From: Altericroceibacterium endophyticum
GTDB lineage: Bacteria > Pseudomonadota > Alphaproteobacteria > Sphingomonadales > Sphingomonadaceae
Assembly (NCBI RefSeq): GCF_009827595.1
Contig: NZ_WTYT01000001.1
Span: forward strand, 62,001-126,000
Direction of reading: 5' to 3'
DNA length: 64,000 bases
Part shown: positions 1 to 9,193 of the stretch, piece after piece
How positions within the stretch are numbered: position 1 is the first letter of the stretch
How the letters are laid out: the number at the start of each line of letters is the position of its first letter
Notes under the pieces: model-generated
Seen by the model: the letters and a program-made list of their open reading frames with translations, nothing else
Database searches by the model: none
What the model was told of the DNA's origin: nothing
Program-made: the position numbers and the translations under genes

Positions 1-57
1 TATTATCAGCGCGTCTTTGGCGTCGAACTGCCGGAAAGTGTCGTCGGCAAGGCATAA
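1..57 (+). CDS. C-terminal end of an unidentified protein (partial)
   Basis: An open frame runs from the window edge and stops at a TAA at 55-57. It gives only the last 18 residues (ending ESVVGKA). This is too short to assign a family. The gene lies tail-to-tail with truA. In many alphaproteobacteria dapE sits beside truA, but nothing in these residues confirms that. Confidence 0.5.
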   Translation, partial: YYQRVFGVELPESVVGKA

Positions 58-160
58 GAAGCTGGCGGGCCTGTGCGCTCGCCGCTTTCCTCAATCCCGG
101 CATTCCATTTTCGTCGTATCCCGCGCAGGCGGAGATAACGGCGGATAATGATAGGAGGTT

Positions 161-910
161 TCAGACCTCCTCCGGATAGACCGCCTTCACGAAATAAAGC
201 CCGTCGGGCGGTGCATTGAGGCCCAGTGCCTGCCGGTCGCATGCTTCGAGTGCGCGGCCCATTTGCTCCTCTTCCCATTGTCCTTGCCCGACCAGCGCGA
301 GGCAGCCGACCATGGAGCGCACCTGATGATGCAGGAAACTGCGCGCGGCCGCCTCGACAATCACCCATTCTCCTTCGCGCCGCACATCCAGCCGATCCAG
401 CGTTTTTTCAGGACTGGCGGCCTGGCAATGCGCAGAACGGAAGGTCGTGAAGTCGTGAAATCCGGTCAAGCTCTGCGCCGCGCGGTGCATGGCCTCTGCA
501 TCCAGCGGACGCGCAATCTGCCAGGCTAGTCCGCGGTCAAAGGTCAGCGGCGCCCGGCGGTTATGGATGCGATATTCGTAAGACCGGCCAATACAGGAAA
601 AGCGGGCATGCCAGTCATCCGGCTTCACCTCGCAGGCGATGACCGAAATGGGATCAGGCCGTAATTTGGCATTCAGCGCTTCCATCAGGCGGAAGGGTTC
701 GAACGGCTTGGCGATATCCATATGGCTGCGCATGGCCAGCGCATGGACACCCGAATCGGTGCGCCCGGCACTATGCAGTGTCACCTCTTCACCGGTGATG
801 GCCTGCGCCGCCTCTTCCAGCGATTGCTGGACACTTGGGCCATGGGCCTGCCTTTGCAGCCCCATGAAAGGGCCACCGTTAAATTCGATGGTCAGGGCGA
901 AACGGCTCAT
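161..910 (-). CDS. truA: tRNA pseudouridine(38-40) synthase TruA
   Basis: TruA isomerises uridines 38-40 in the anticodon arm of many tRNAs. The 249-residue product has the usual family length. It carries the catalytic motif GRTDSGVHA with the nucleophilic aspartate at residue 52, and the conserved [13 protein letters not shown] block near residue 195. The frame is open 54 codons further upstream, but homology begins at [12 protein letters not shown], so the ATG at 910 is chosen. It lies 55 bp downstream of fmt on the same strand and is probably co-transcribed with it. A short hairpin at 154-170 overlaps the stop codon. Confidence 0.95.
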   Translation of the reverse strand: MSRFALTIEFNGGPFMGLQRQAHGPSVQQSLEEAAQAITGEEVTLHSAGRTDSGVHALAMRSHMDIAKPFEPFRLMEALNAKLRPDPISVIACEVKPDDWHARFSCIGRSYEYRIHNRRAPLTFDRGLAWQIARPLDAEAMHRAAQSLTGFHDFTTFRSAHCQAASPEKTLDRLDVRREGEWVIVEAAARSFLHHQVRSMVGCLALVGQGQWEEEQMGRALEACDRQALGLNAPPDGLYFVKAVYPEEV

Positions 911-965
911 AGGGAGCACTGCCGCCTGCGCGGGAGGGAAGAATTTATGGAGAAAATTCGAAGAA

Positions 966-1871
966 TCACCGCAGCACCGTTCCCACCGGCACTTGTTTAC
1001 CGCGCAGGAAGGCATCCACATCCATGGCGGGCTTGCCTGCGCGCTGAATCCGCACGGGACGCAGCGCGGCATTACCGCAAGCGATGGTCAGCTGGTCATC
1101 CAGCACGGTGCCCGGTGCGCCATTAACGCCCACGACATGCGCTTCGAGCACCTTGATCCGTTCTCCATCGAGCGGAAACCACGATCCGGGGAAAGGGTTG
1201 AAGGCGCGCACTTCGCGTTCCAGCAATTCGGCGGGTTTGGTAAAATCTATCTGGGCTTCGCTCTTGTTGATTTTCGCCGCATAGGTCGCATCCTTGTCAT
1301 CCTGAGGCACCGGATGCAGCGCGTCGAGGTCGATCAGCGTGCCGACGGTCAATTGCGCGCCCAGTTCGGCCAGTTCCTCGGTCAGCTGGCCAGTGGTCTT
1401 ATCCTCCACCGGGGTGCGCACGGTGGCAATCATGTCGCCCGTATCCAGCCCCTTGGCCATTTGCATCAGGGTGATTCCGGTTACATTGTCGCCAGCCAAG
1501 ATCGCGCGCTGGATCGGCGCGGCACCGCGCCAGTGCGGCAACAGGGATGCATGAATATTGAGACAGCCATGCTTGGGCCCCTCCAGCACCGGTGTGGGCA
1601 GGATCAGGCCATAGGCGGCAACAATCGCCAGATCTGCCTCCAGCTCGAGAAATTCGGCCTGCGCTGCGACATCTTTCAGCGAATGGGGATGGCGCACCTC
1701 GATCCCGAGCCGTTCCGCCTCTGCCTGTACAGGGGAAGGGCGCAGTGATTTACCCCGGCCCGCGCGGCGCGGCGGCTGGGTATAGGCGGCAAGAATCGTG
1801 TGGTTCGCTTCGTCCAGAGCGGTGAGGGTCGGCACCGCGAATTCCGGCGTTCCCATGAAGATGATGCGCAT
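966..1871 (-). CDS. fmt: methionyl-tRNA formyltransferase
   Basis: Fmt transfers a formyl group from 10-formyl-tetrahydrofolate to Met-tRNAi, allowing bacterial initiation. The 301-residue protein has the N-terminal hydrolase fold with Asn105 and His107 in [10 protein letters not shown] and catalytic Asp146 in GLDTGDM, followed by a C-terminal OB-like domain with the FNPFPGSWF stretch. It is divergent from recR, 52 bp away, and leads a likely fmt-truA operon. Its usual partner def lies about 1 kb away on the opposite strand, so the common def-fmt pair has been split here. Confidence 0.96.
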   Translation of the reverse strand: MRIIFMGTPEFAVPTLTALDEANHTILAAYTQPPRRAGRGKSLRPSPVQAEAERLGIEVRHPHSLKDVAAQAEFLELEADLAIVAAYGLILPTPVLEGPKHGCLNIHASLLPHWRGAAPIQRAILAGDNVTGITLMQMAKGLDTGDMIATVRTPVEDKTTGQLTEELAELGAQLTVGTLIDLDALHPVPQDDKDATYAAKINKSEAQIDFTKPAELLEREVRAFNPFPGSWFPLDGERIKVLEAHVVGVNGAPGTVLDDQLTIACGNAALRPVRIQRAGKPAMDVDAFLRGKQVPVGTVLR

Positions 1872-1923
1872 AGAGTTTTGTGATGCCTTCTAAAATCGTC
1901 TCACAGGCCCTATCTGCGAGACC

Positions 1924-2520
1924 ATGGCATCGCAAGAGATCGAGGCGCTTTCCGCAGCATTGGCGCGGCTACCGGGGCTGGGGCCGCGTTCGGCGCGGCG
2001 GGCCGTATTATGGCTGGTCAAACGGCGTGAGAGTGCATTGCCGCAATTGCTGGACGTGCTGGCTGCGGTGCGCGACACGCTGGTGGAATGCGACACTTGC
2101 GGCAATGTGGATACGAAGAATCCCTGCGGCATCTGCGCGGATTCCAGGCGTGACCAGAGCCAGATCTGCGTGGTGGAGGATGTTTCCGACCTGTGGGCGC
2201 TGGACCGGGCCAAGCTGTTCACTGGCTGCTATCATGTATTGGGCGGAAGGCTGTCCGCGCTGGAAGGCGTGCGACCGGAAGATCTGGCCATTGGCAGTCT
2301 GCTCGCGCGCGTGGAGCAAGGCGGGGTGGATGAAATCGTGCTGGCGATGAATGCCACGCTGGAGGGGCAGACCACCGCGCATTATATTGCCGAGAGGATG
2401 GAGAATATGCCGGTGCGCATTACCCAGCTCGCCCACGGCCTGCCAGTTGGCGGAGAGCTGGATTATCTGGATGAGGGAACGCTGGCTCAGGCCCTGCGCG
2501 CGCGCCGCCCGCTGGGCTAA
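1924..2520 (+). CDS. recR: recombination protein RecR
   Basis: RecR works with RecO (and RecF) to load RecA at gaps and breaks. The 198-residue product has an N-terminal helix-hairpin-helix ([14 protein letters not shown], residues 13-26), a four-cysteine zinc site (Cys56, Cys59, Cys68, Cys71) and a Toprim domain beginning [14 protein letters not shown] near residue 79. Length and domain order match the family. No dnaX or YbaB-family gene, the frequent upstream partners, lies in front of it; fmt is divergent instead. Confidence 0.96.
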   Translation: MASQEIEALSAALARLPGLGPRSARRAVLWLVKRRESALPQLLDVLAAVRDTLVECDTCGNVDTKNPCGICADSRRDQSQICVVEDVSDLWALDRAKLFTGCYHVLGGRLSALEGVRPEDLAIGSLLARVEQGGVDEIVLAMNATLEGQTTAHYIAERMENMPVRITQLAHGLPVGGELDYLDEGTLAQALRARRPLG

Positions 2521-2588
2521 GCTTCCAATTTGACTGAGGGCATCGAAGCTGTACTTTAACTCCTGTTAACCAAGTGCAGGAGGACAAA

Positions 2589-2765
2589 TTGGCGCATAAA
2601 TTTGAGATATACAAAGACAAGGCGGGCGAATTTCGCGTGCGGTTTAAATATAACTCGGAAATCATGTTCTCGACCGAAGGGTATTCCAGCAAGGCGAGTG
2701 CGCAGAACGCCATCGATTCGATAAAGAGCAACGGTCCCGATGCGCCAGTTGAGGACAATAGCTGA
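2589..2765 (+). CDS. DUF1508 (YegP-like) small protein, TTG start
   Basis: A 58-residue protein beginning MAHKFEIYKDKAGEFRVRFK, which is the DUF1508/YegP signature (KFEIYKD..GEFRFRFKA..NGE). The family forms small beta-alpha domains of unknown function, often as tandem copies; here there is one. An AGGAGG at 2578-2583 sits 5 bp before a TTG at 2589. That supports TTG initiation over the in-frame GTG at 2574, which lies upstream of the ribosome binding site. The gene follows recR by 68 bp and is followed by a GC-rich hairpin. Confidence 0.82.
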   Translation: MAHKFEIYKDKAGEFRVRFKYNSEIMFSTEGYSSKASAQNAIDSIKSNGPDAPVEDNS

Positions 2766-2775
2766 ATAGTCCTTT

Positions 2776-2802
2776 GGCCGCGCGGGCCGCTCCCGCGCGG
2801 CC
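2776..2802. terminator. GC-rich hairpin after the DUF1508 gene
   Basis: GGCCGCGCGGG at 2776-2786 pairs perfectly with CCCGCGCGGCC at 2792-2802 around a 5-base loop. There is no T-tract on the plus side, so it may stop transcription poorly or only stabilise the 3' end. It separates the DUF1508 gene from def. Confidence 0.45.
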
Positions 2803-2877
2803 AATCGATTACAGCGATTGAAAATCCGGCGCATGCAGCGACTTGCGCCGGAACGAAGCCGCCCTTATCTAGCGCGC

Positions 2878-3444
2878 ATGGCTATTCGTGAAATCCTGGA
2901 AGTGCCGGACGCCCGGCTGAAGACCGTGTCCAAGCCCGTCGAGACTTTCGACGCGGAGCTCAAGACGCTCGTCGATGACATGTTCGAAACGATGTATGAC
3001 GCACCCGGTATCGGGCTTGCTGCGATTCAGGTGGGCGTGCCGCTGCGCGTGCTGGTGATCGATTTGCAGGAACCCGATCCCGACGCGGAACCCGAAAGCT
3101 GCGGCGATGATGAATGCGGTCATCAGCATATGGCGGTGAAGAACGAACCGCGCGTTTTCATCAATCCCGAGATACTCGACCCGAGTGAGGAATTTCGCAG
3201 CTATCAGGAAGGCTGCCTGTCGGTCCCGGAAATCTATGCCGATGTCGATCGCCCGGCCACCTGCCGCGTCCGCTGGCAGGATCTGGAAGGCAAAACCCAT
3301 GAAGAGGATCTGGAAGGCCTGATGGCCACCTGTATCCAGCATGAGATGGACCATCTGGAAGGCATTTTGTTCATTGACCACCTGTCGCGTCTCAAACGCA
3401 GCATGGCGCTCAAGAAACTGGACAAGCTGCGCAAGGCAGCCTGA
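2878..3444 (+). CDS. def: peptide deformylase
   Basis: Removes the N-formyl group from nascent proteins. The 188-residue enzyme has all three metal-site motifs: [10 protein letters not shown] (44-53), EGCLSVP with metal ligand Cys113, and QHEMDHLEG with His155, catalytic Glu156 and His159. Between motifs 1 and 2 is an acidic, Cys/His-containing insertion (about residues 65-88), as in the longer alphaproteobacterial versions. The frame is open 20 codons upstream, but [11 protein letters not shown] matches the family N-terminus. It functions with fmt, which is nearby but on the other strand. Confidence 0.96.
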   Translation: MAIREILEVPDARLKTVSKPVETFDAELKTLVDDMFETMYDAPGIGLAAIQVGVPLRVLVIDLQEPDPDAEPESCGDDECGHQHMAVKNEPRVFINPEILDPSEEFRSYQEGCLSVPEIYADVDRPATCRVRWQDLEGKTHEEDLEGLMATCIQHEMDHLEGILFIDHLSRLKRSMALKKLDKLRKAA

Positions 3445-3523
3445 CCCACCCTGCACATTTTTTGAGGGGATAGCGCCAGCACAGGGCTGGCGTTCACTAT
3501 GCGTTCTGGTTTAGACAGGACGC

Positions 3524-4900
3524 ATGGAATCCCTGCTCATACTTATCGTTATTCTGCTCGGGGCCGCTGTTGGTCTGTGGGCAGGCTGGTTCTTCGGTTC
3601 GCGCCCGGTGGCGGAATGGAAATCCCGTTTCGAGGCCCGCGATGCGGAGGCGAAGGATTACGCCGAGCGCATTTCCCGCATGGCGCCGGAATTGGCGACG
3701 ATGAGCGACCGGGCTGCGCGTGCCGATCGTTTGGCGGAGCAGCTCGATGCCGCGCGGGAGGAACTGACCATACTCAAGACGCAGGCTGCCGGATTTGAAG
3801 AGCAGAAGCGCATGCTGGTCGAAACGCGCGAACAATTGCTCAAGGAATTTCAGAACACCGGCTCCAAAGTGCTGGGTGAAGCGCAGGAAAGTTTCCTCAA
3901 GCGCGCGACCGAACGCTTCGGCCATGCGGAGAAAAGCTCGGAAGAGAAAATCCGTGCTTTGCTTCACCCGGTTGGGGAGCATCTTAAAAATTATGAAAAG
4001 CAGGTGGCGGAACTCGAAGCGAAGCGGGTCGATGCCTTCGGCCAACTGACCGGCCTTTTGAAGAATATGCACGAGGGGCAGGAGGAAGTTCGCAAGGAGG
4101 CCGCCCGGCTGGGCAACTCCCTACGCAACGCGCCCAAGGCGCGCGGGCGCTGGGGTGAGCAGCAATTGAAAAATGTGCTCGAACAATGCGGCTTGGCTGA
4201 ACATACGGATTTCGTCACCGAACATTCGATCGATACAGAGGATGGCCGCCTGCGGCCGGATGCGATCGTGAATGTGCCCGGTCATCGCAAGCTGGTGATC
4301 GACGCCAAGGTTTCGCTGAATGCCTATCAGGATGCCTTTGCCGCGGATAATGAGAAAGACCGCGATCTGGCGCTGCTGGCCCATGCGAAGGCCATGCGCA
4401 ATCACGTGCAGCAGCTCGGCACCAAGAGTTATCAGAGCCAGTTTGAAGATGCGCCGGATTATGTGGTGATGTTCGTGCCCGGCGAACATTTTGTCGCCGC
4501 CGCGCTCGAAACCGATCCCCAGCTCTGGGATTTTGCGTTTGAAAAGCGGGTGCTGCTGGCAACGCCGACCAATCTGGTGGCGATTGCGCGCACCGTTGCG
4601 CAGGTCTGGCGGCAAGTGGGGCTGGCCGAGGAAGCGCGCGAAATCGGCCGGTTGGGCGGTGAATTGTATGACCGGCTGGCGGTCGCGCAATCGCATATGT
4701 CCAAGATGGGCAAATCGCTCGAGCAGGCGGTCGGGAATTACAACAAATTCGCCAGCAGTTTCGATACGCGGGTGCTGGTTTCGGCCAGAAAGCTAAAAGA
4801 AAAGCATATCGAGATTGGCAAACGGGAAATTGATGACGATATACCCTTGGTAGACGGTGCGCCGCGCCATGCGGCGGAGATTCCAGAGGAGCATGAGTAG
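3524..4900 (+). CDS. rmuC: RmuC-family DNA recombination protein
   Basis: RmuC-family proteins limit recombination at inverted repeats and have a restriction-endonuclease-like core. The 458-residue product begins with one membrane segment (about residues 3-22, LLILIVILLGAAVGLWAGWF). A long charged coiled coil follows to about residue 190. The conserved nuclease-like domain contains GRWGEQQLKNVLEQCGL and RPDAIVNVPGHRKLVIDAKVSLNAY. The stop codon overlaps the start of the following lipoprotein gene by 8 bp, so the two are probably translationally coupled. Confidence 0.92.
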   Translation: MESLLILIVILLGAAVGLWAGWFFGSRPVAEWKSRFEARDAEAKDYAERISRMAPELATMSDRAARADRLAEQLDAAREELTILKTQAAGFEEQKRMLVETREQLLKEFQNTGSKVLGEAQESFLKRATERFGHAEKSSEEKIRALLHPVGEHLKNYEKQVAELEAKRVDAFGQLTGLLKNMHEGQEEVRKEAARLGNSLRNAPKARGRWGEQQLKNVLEQCGLAEHTDFVTEHSIDTEDGRLRPDAIVNVPGHRKLVIDAKVSLNAYQDAFAADNEKDRDLALLAHAKAMRNHVQQLGTKSYQSQFEDAPDYVVMFVPGEHFVAAALETDPQLWDFAFEKRVLLATPTNLVAIARTVAQVWRQVGLAEEAREIGRLGGELYDRLAVAQSHMSKMGKSLEQAVGNYNKFASSFDTRVLVSARKLKEKHIEIGKREIDDDIPLVDGAPRHAAEIPEEHE

Positions 4901-5615
4901 GCGAATGTTGGGTAAGGGTGTTGCTGGAATAGCATTGGTGCTGGCTCTGGCCGGCTGTAATCGCCATGAAGCGCCTGCTGATGACGTGGTGGCCAAGGCG
5001 GAAGAAATCGCCAATCTCAGCTCCCCGGAAGTTGAACCGCTTGCCCCGGGCCCTTACGCGCCACGTGACACGTGTCAGGATGTAAAGGGTGCATCCGATT
5101 TTCGTGAGAATCTGGCCACTGCGGTGGAGGCTCGCGACGCTGATGGGCTGATCGCGCTGGCTGCCGATGACATCAAGCTGGATTCTGCGGGCGCATCCGG
5201 CGCTGACGAATTGCGCAAGCGCCTGAATGATCCAAGCTGGAAATTATGGGACGAACTTGACGCGCTGCTGACGCTTGGCTGTTCGGCCAATAAGCAGGGC
5301 GGAATTACCCTCCCTTGGTATTACACGGAAAAGAGTTACTGGATTGATCCCGCGCGCGCGATGGTTGTGACGGATGAAAATGTTGCCTTGCAGGAAAAGC
5401 CTTCGGCCAAATCTGATACGATTCAGCGGGTTTCCTGGCAATTGGTGGAAGTGAAAGGGGTCAAACCCGATGCCGAATATCAGGAAGTGACCCTGAAGGA
5501 TGGGGAGCATGGCTTCCTACCCACGGATAAGCTGCGCAGCGTGCTGGATTACCACCTGGTCGCCTCCAGCCGTAATCAGAAATGGAGCATTACGAGTCTT
5601 CTGGCGGGCGATTGA
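4893..5615 (+). CDS. lipoprotein with C-terminal SH3-like domain
   Basis: A 240-residue predicted lipoprotein with a basic N-terminus, hydrophobic stretch and lipobox LAGC (lipidated Cys about residue 22). The C-terminal part (about 155-205, starting MVVTDENVALQEKPSAKS) resembles a bacterial SH3 repeat of the type found in envelope proteins. The middle portion is not recognised. The ATG at 4893 has GAGG a few bases upstream and overlaps the rmuC stop; an in-frame ATG at 4857 lies inside rmuC and is less likely. Its 3' end overlaps the convergent META-domain gene by 26 bp. Confidence 0.75.
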   Translation: MSRRMLGKGVAGIALVLALAGCNRHEAPADDVVAKAEEIANLSSPEVEPLAPGPYAPRDTCQDVKGASDFRENLATAVEARDADGLIALAADDIKLDSAGASGADELRKRLNDPSWKLWDELDALLTLGCSANKQGGITLPWYYTEKSYWIDPARAMVVTDENVALQEKPSAKSDTIQRVSWQLVEVKGVKPDAEYQEVTLKDGEHGFLPTDKLRSVLDYHLVASSRNQKWSITSLLAGD

Positions 5616-6015
5616 CCCGGGTCAGAATGGCGCTGTGCCCGCGAGAGCGCAGCGTCAGCCTGTCACCATCCAGCTTGAAATTCGGCGCGGCGACCAGCAA
5701 GGCGGCCAGCCCCCGCTCAGCCGCAAAAACATCACTGTCGAGACAGGCCATTTCGGTTTTTACCAGCGGCCCGGCCACCAGGCGGTCTCCATTCACATGC
5801 CACGGACCGCCCATCTGGTTGCAGCCAATATCGGCGCTGATGCGATCATCTTCAAACCGCAAATGGCCCTGCTCTTGCGCGAAAGCGGTGTCGTCGAGCG
5901 ACTGAAAACGCCATTCGCTGCCCGTCAGTTCGCGGTCGGGGGACGGACGAATCGCGCAGCCGCTCAGAATGGCAGCCGCGGAAAAGGTGAACAGGAAAAG
6001 CCGAATCGAACGCAT
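5590..6015 (-). CDS. META/HslJ-like domain lipoprotein
   Basis: A 141-residue predicted lipoprotein with lipobox LSGC near residue 20. It contains the pattern of META/DUF306 domains: LTGSEWRFQSLDD, then DDRISADIGCNQMGGPW, then KTEMACLD and a C-terminal DRLTLRS. The domain occurs in HslJ-like outer-membrane-associated proteins; its function is unknown. It overlaps the preceding convergent gene by 26 bp at the 3' ends. Confidence 0.8.
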   Translation of the reverse strand: MRSIRLFLFTFSAAAILSGCAIRPSPDRELTGSEWRFQSLDDTAFAQEQGHLRFEDDRISADIGCNQMGGPWHVNGDRLVAGPLVKTEMACLDSDVFAAERGLAALLVAAPNFKLDGDRLTLRSRGHSAILTRVNRPPEDS

Positions 6016-6097
6016 GGCCGGATTGTGCAGCCAATAGGCTGAGCATAGGCTTAACTAACCAGCAGAATTTTGCTGCTCGATTTTCGGGTGCCGGGTT

Positions 6098-6898
6098 TTA
6101 GGCGTCCAGACTGGCCAGTACTTCATAGGACAGCACGGCGGCGGCAACCGCCGCATTCAGACTGTCTGCCCGGCCGCGCATCGGCATGGTCACGCGCAGA
6201 TCGCAGGCCATTTCATAGTCTTCGGGCAGGCCTTGCGATTCATTGCCTACCATCACGAAACAGGGCGCGCGATACGGTGCCGCGCGATAGGGCTGTGCAT
6301 CGCGCAGCGATGCGGCCACCAATTGCCCGTCATGCGATTGCATCCAGGGGTGAAATTCCTCCCACCGCGTTTGCACCAGCTTTTGTGTGAAAATCGCGCC
6401 CATGCTCGCGCGCACGGCCTCAACTGAAAAGGGATCGGCGCAATCATCGATCAGGATGACGCCACCAGCGCCCACGGCATCGCCGGTGCGCAGCATGGTG
6501 CCCAGATTGCCGGGGTCGCGCAGAGCCTGCGCCACCAGCCAGATATCGGCCGAGGCAGGGTCCACTGATTGCAGGCTGGTATCGAATTCGGGGAAGACGC
6601 CCAGAATAGACTGGGCATTATCCTTGCCGGTGATCTTGGAGAGAATGTCGGGCGTGGTTTCGATAATCTCACCCCCGGCTGCGTGAACCGGAGTAATCAG
6701 CGCGCTGAGCAGAGGATGCGAATCGCGTCCTTCGGCAAAGACAACGCTTTCGGGCAAATAGCCGTTCTCGCGCGCGTCGGTGAGCAGGCGCAGGCCTTCA
6801 GCGAGAAACTTGCCTTCGCGCCGGCGGTGTTTCTTGTCGCGCAAGGAGCGCAGATATTTGACGGTGGGGTTGGAAAAACCGGTAATCTGTCGAAACAT
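6098..6898 (-). CDS. TrmH/SpoU-family RNA 2'-O-methyltransferase
   Basis: A 266-residue SPOUT methyltransferase, probably acting on rRNA or tRNA ribose. An N-terminal substrate-binding domain (HRRREGKFLAEGLRLL) precedes the knotted domain with the three SpoU motifs: ALRDPGNLGTMLRTGDAVG, FVMVGNESQGLP and VTMPMRGRADSLNAAVAAAVLSYE. The exact nucleotide target cannot be told from sequence. It is followed on the same strand by the HPr gene's stop, with HPr upstream by 7 bp, so it may be the tail of the PTS operon. Confidence 0.9.
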   Translation of the reverse strand: MFRQITGFSNPTVKYLRSLRDKKHRRREGKFLAEGLRLLTDARENGYLPESVVFAEGRDSHPLLSALITPVHAAGGEIIETTPDILSKITGKDNAQSILGVFPEFDTSLQSVDPASADIWLVAQALRDPGNLGTMLRTGDAVGAGGVILIDDCADPFSVEAVRASMGAIFTQKLVQTRWEEFHPWMQSHDGQLVAASLRDAQPYRAAPYRAPCFVMVGNESQGLPEDYEMACDLRVTMPMRGRADSLNAAVAAAVLSYEVLASLDA

Positions 6899-6905
6899 TC
6901 AAAAT

Positions 6906-7181
6906 TCAATCTTCGCCAAAGCCGCTTTCAATCAGGCCGACCAGTTCGGCAAGATGTGCATGGGCCTGTTCGCCGGTTACGGTAAGTTCCACGGTATCGC
7001 CCTTGGCCGCGCCCAGCATCATCAGGCCGAGAATCGACCCGCCAGCTGCGGCAGTGCCATCTTTGGCCACGGTAATCTCAGAGCTTTCCATGGCGGCTGC
7101 GGCCCCCACGAATTTGGCACTGGCCCGGGCGTGCAAACCCCGTTTGTTCACGATTTCCACGCGCGCCGATGCACTATCCAA
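6906..7181 (-). CDS. ptsH: HPr phosphocarrier protein of a regulatory PTS
   Basis: A 91-residue HPr with the phosphorylated histidine at residue 17 in NKRGLHARAS and the region around the HprK-target serine GGSILGLMML. It accepts phosphate from EI and passes it to the EIIA encoded next to it. The assigned start is a TTG at 7179-7181 behind AAGGA. In alphaproteobacteria this HPr usually serves regulation rather than sugar uptake, and no EI or permease gene is present in the window. Confidence 0.93.
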   Translation of the reverse strand: MDSASARVEIVNKRGLHARASAKFVGAAAAMESSEITVAKDGTAAAGGSILGLMMLGAAKGDTVELTVTGEQAHAHLAELVGLIESGFGED

Positions 7182-7212
7182 ATTCCTTCTCCCTCAACCA
7201 GCTGTCTGCCAG

Positions 7213-7617
7213 TTACACATCCTTACCAAGAAATTCCGAGGCAATCGTTATATAATTGCGCCCCGCATCCCTTGCGGCATTTACTGCTTCGACCAGTTTC
7301 ATTGATTTTCGCGCGCCTGCAAGCCGTATCAGCATCGGCAGGTTAATTCCGGCGATGACTTCCACTTCACCGGCGCGCATCAAGGATATGGCAAGGTTGG
7401 ACGGGGTGCCGCCGAACAGATCGGTCAGAATCACGGCACCTTCACCCTGGTCGACCGTGGAAATGGCCTGCGCGATTTCGTCCCGTCGGGCCTCCATATC
7501 GTCATTAGGACCGATACAGACGGTGGCGACGCATTCCTGCGTGCCGACCACATGCTCCATCGCATGCACGAATTCCTCAGCCAATTGGCCGTGGGTTACC
7601 AGAATCATCCCGATCAT
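7213..7617 (-). CDS. PTS EIIA component, mannose/fructose-type fold
   Basis: A 134-residue EIIA-Man-like domain starting MIGMILVTHGQLAEEF. His9 is the expected phosphorylation site; conserved blocks ILTDLFGGTPSNLA and MLIRL follow. No EIIB, EIIC or EIID domain is fused or nearby, consistent with a regulatory rather than transport role. The ATG at 7617 places the signature at the very N-terminus; an open extension of 18 codons upstream shows no homology. It lies 31 bp upstream of HPr. Confidence 0.92.
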   Translation of the reverse strand: MIGMILVTHGQLAEEFVHAMEHVVGTQECVATVCIGPNDDMEARRDEIAQAISTVDQGEGAVILTDLFGGTPSNLAISLMRAGEVEVIAGINLPMLIRLAGARKSMKLVEAVNAARDAGRNYITIASEFLGKDV

Positions 7618-7717
7618 ACGGATAAGATACTCACAATCCATCCGGCACTGCATCGCCGCACGCCAGGCCACGGCGCATTCGGGCGGCAGAATAGCCGGAA
7701 ATCCAGTTTAGCTTTCG

Positions 7718-8638
7718 TCACGACTTTTGCGGCCCTTCGATTAGTTCTGTTGCGCGTGACTTAAGATTGCGGTGCAGCACCGTGGGCGAAAAGCCATTCT
7801 CACGCAAGGTGGCGGCCATTCTTTCCGCTGTATATACTGACCGGTGTCTCCCTCCGGTACAGCCAAAGGCAATATTGACGTAGCTTTTGCCCTGTTTTTC
7901 GTATCGCGGCAGCAGGTCGAGAACAAGATCGCGAATTCGGGGGAAGCTGCTGATAAAGCCTTCCGAACTCGCAATATGGTCGCCGACCGGGGCATCTTGC
8001 CCGGTCAGATCACGCAGCGCAGGGTCCCAATGTGGATTGTCGAGATAGCGCATGTCGAATACGAGATCGGCCACCGGAGGCATACCGCGCGAAAAGCCGA
8101 AGCTGGAAACCGTGACGGTCATCCCGCGTGAAGCGGTCGCGGTGAAATGTTCGCGGATCGCCAATTGCAGATCATTGGTTGAGAATTGCGACGTGTCGAG
8201 CAGCACATCGGCCCAGCGGCGCAAGGGGGCCAGAAATTCCCGCTCGGCCTTGATTCCCTGACTGACCGGCATTTCCTGCGCCAGATGGTGCCGCCGCCGG
8301 GTTTCATTGAAACGCCGCTCCAGCTCATTGTCGGTACAATCGAGAAACACCGTCGTCAGCAGAATGTCGGGGCTGTCGGTGAGCTGTTTGACTTGCTCGA
8401 TCACGGCTTCGGGTACGAAACCGCGCGTGCGGCAATCAAAGCCGATGGCCAGCGGCCCAAGGCTTTGCTGACGGCTGTCATCCACATTCAACAGACGGTC
8501 GAGCAGGCGGATCGGGAAATTGTCGATCGGCTCCCAGCCGAGATCCTCCAACTCGCGCAGTGCGGTCGTTTTTCCGGCGCCGAGCATGCCGGTGACGAGG
8601 ATGATCCTCTGTCTGCCTGAAGGCGAGTCGCTGGACAT
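7718..8638 (-). CDS. rapZ: RapZ-family RNase adapter / P-loop protein
   Basis: A 306-residue member of the RapZ (YvcJ) family with Walker A GMLGAGKT at 17-24 and the C-terminal half containing GCTGGRHRSVYTAERMA, the conserved RNA/metabolite-binding block. In E. coli RapZ guides RNase E to the GlmZ small RNA and senses glucosamine-6-phosphate. The role in alphaproteobacteria is less certain, but the gene is consistently placed with hprK and PTS genes, as here. Confidence 0.93.
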   Translation of the reverse strand: MSSDSPSGRQRIILVTGMLGAGKTTALRELEDLGWEPIDNFPIRLLDRLLNVDDSRQQSLGPLAIGFDCRTRGFVPEAVIEQVKQLTDSPDILLTTVFLDCTDNELERRFNETRRRHHLAQEMPVSQGIKAEREFLAPLRRWADVLLDTSQFSTNDLQLAIREHFTATASRGMTVTVSSFGFSRGMPPVADLVFDMRYLDNPHWDPALRDLTGQDAPVGDHIASSEGFISSFPRIRDLVLDLLPRYEKQGKSYVNIAFGCTGGRHRSVYTAERMAATLRENGFSPTVLHRNLKSRATELIEGPQKS

Positions 8639-8758
8639 TCAGCTCATTTGCGCTTGTGCGTCACAAATGTGAAGAGCCTGCCGGTCTCTGACATGTGCAT
8701 GACTGCTTTTAAGCGGCGCACTGGCCTTCATTGTTACACGAATAGACCGGCCGCGCCG

Positions 8759-9193
8759 TCATGCGCGCGGGGCGGGGGAGCGGCCATATTGTTTCAGCGC
8801 CCATTCAACCCGGAGAGCAAGGTAGGGCGTGTCGGGAAACAAAGCGATACAGGGCAGGCTGAACCCGCAAATATTGCGATTTTCGGCGGTGTCGACAAAG
8901 CGTGGCGCATTGGCAGACAGGGCAATCACGAGCCGCAGCGGGGCGGATGTTACCGGCATTGTGACAATGCCGACATTGCGAATCTCCATCAGGCCAGAGA
9001 TATTGGGCGGCGGATCAGCATATATGTCATGCTCTGTTGTTCGCAGCGCTACGCCATCATCACCGATCAGGACCGCGCCGCGATCGATCAAGGACAGTCC
9101 CAGGCCTGATTTGCCGCTTCCCGGTTCGCCTTCGATCAGCACGCCGCAATTCCCGATTGCCACGGCAGTCGCCTGATGAAGCTGAACACTCAT
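8759..9193 (-). CDS. hprK: short HPr kinase (HprK C-terminal domain only)
   Basis: A 144-residue protein with P-loop EGEPGSGKS (21-29) and the HprK signature SGLMEIRNVGIV. It corresponds to the C-terminal catalytic half of Firmicute HprK/P; the N-terminal regulatory domain is absent, as is normal in alphaproteobacteria. It phosphorylates the serine of HPr. Its ATG overlaps the stop of the sensor kinase by 4 bp (ATGA), indicating translational coupling and linking the PTS to the two-component system. Confidence 0.93.
   Translation of the reverse strand: MSVQLHQATAVAIGNCGVLIEGEPGSGKSGLGLSLIDRGAVLIGDDGVALRTTEHDIYADPPPNISGLMEIRNVGIVTMPVTSAPLRLVIALSANAPRFVDTAENRNICGFSLPCIALFPDTPYLALRVEWALKQYGRSPAPRA

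Noticed and set aside
8639-8758. Possible riboswitch or hairpin between hprK and rapZ
   Set aside because: Only a weak CATTTG...CAAATG repeat was seen, without a conserved core or terminator.
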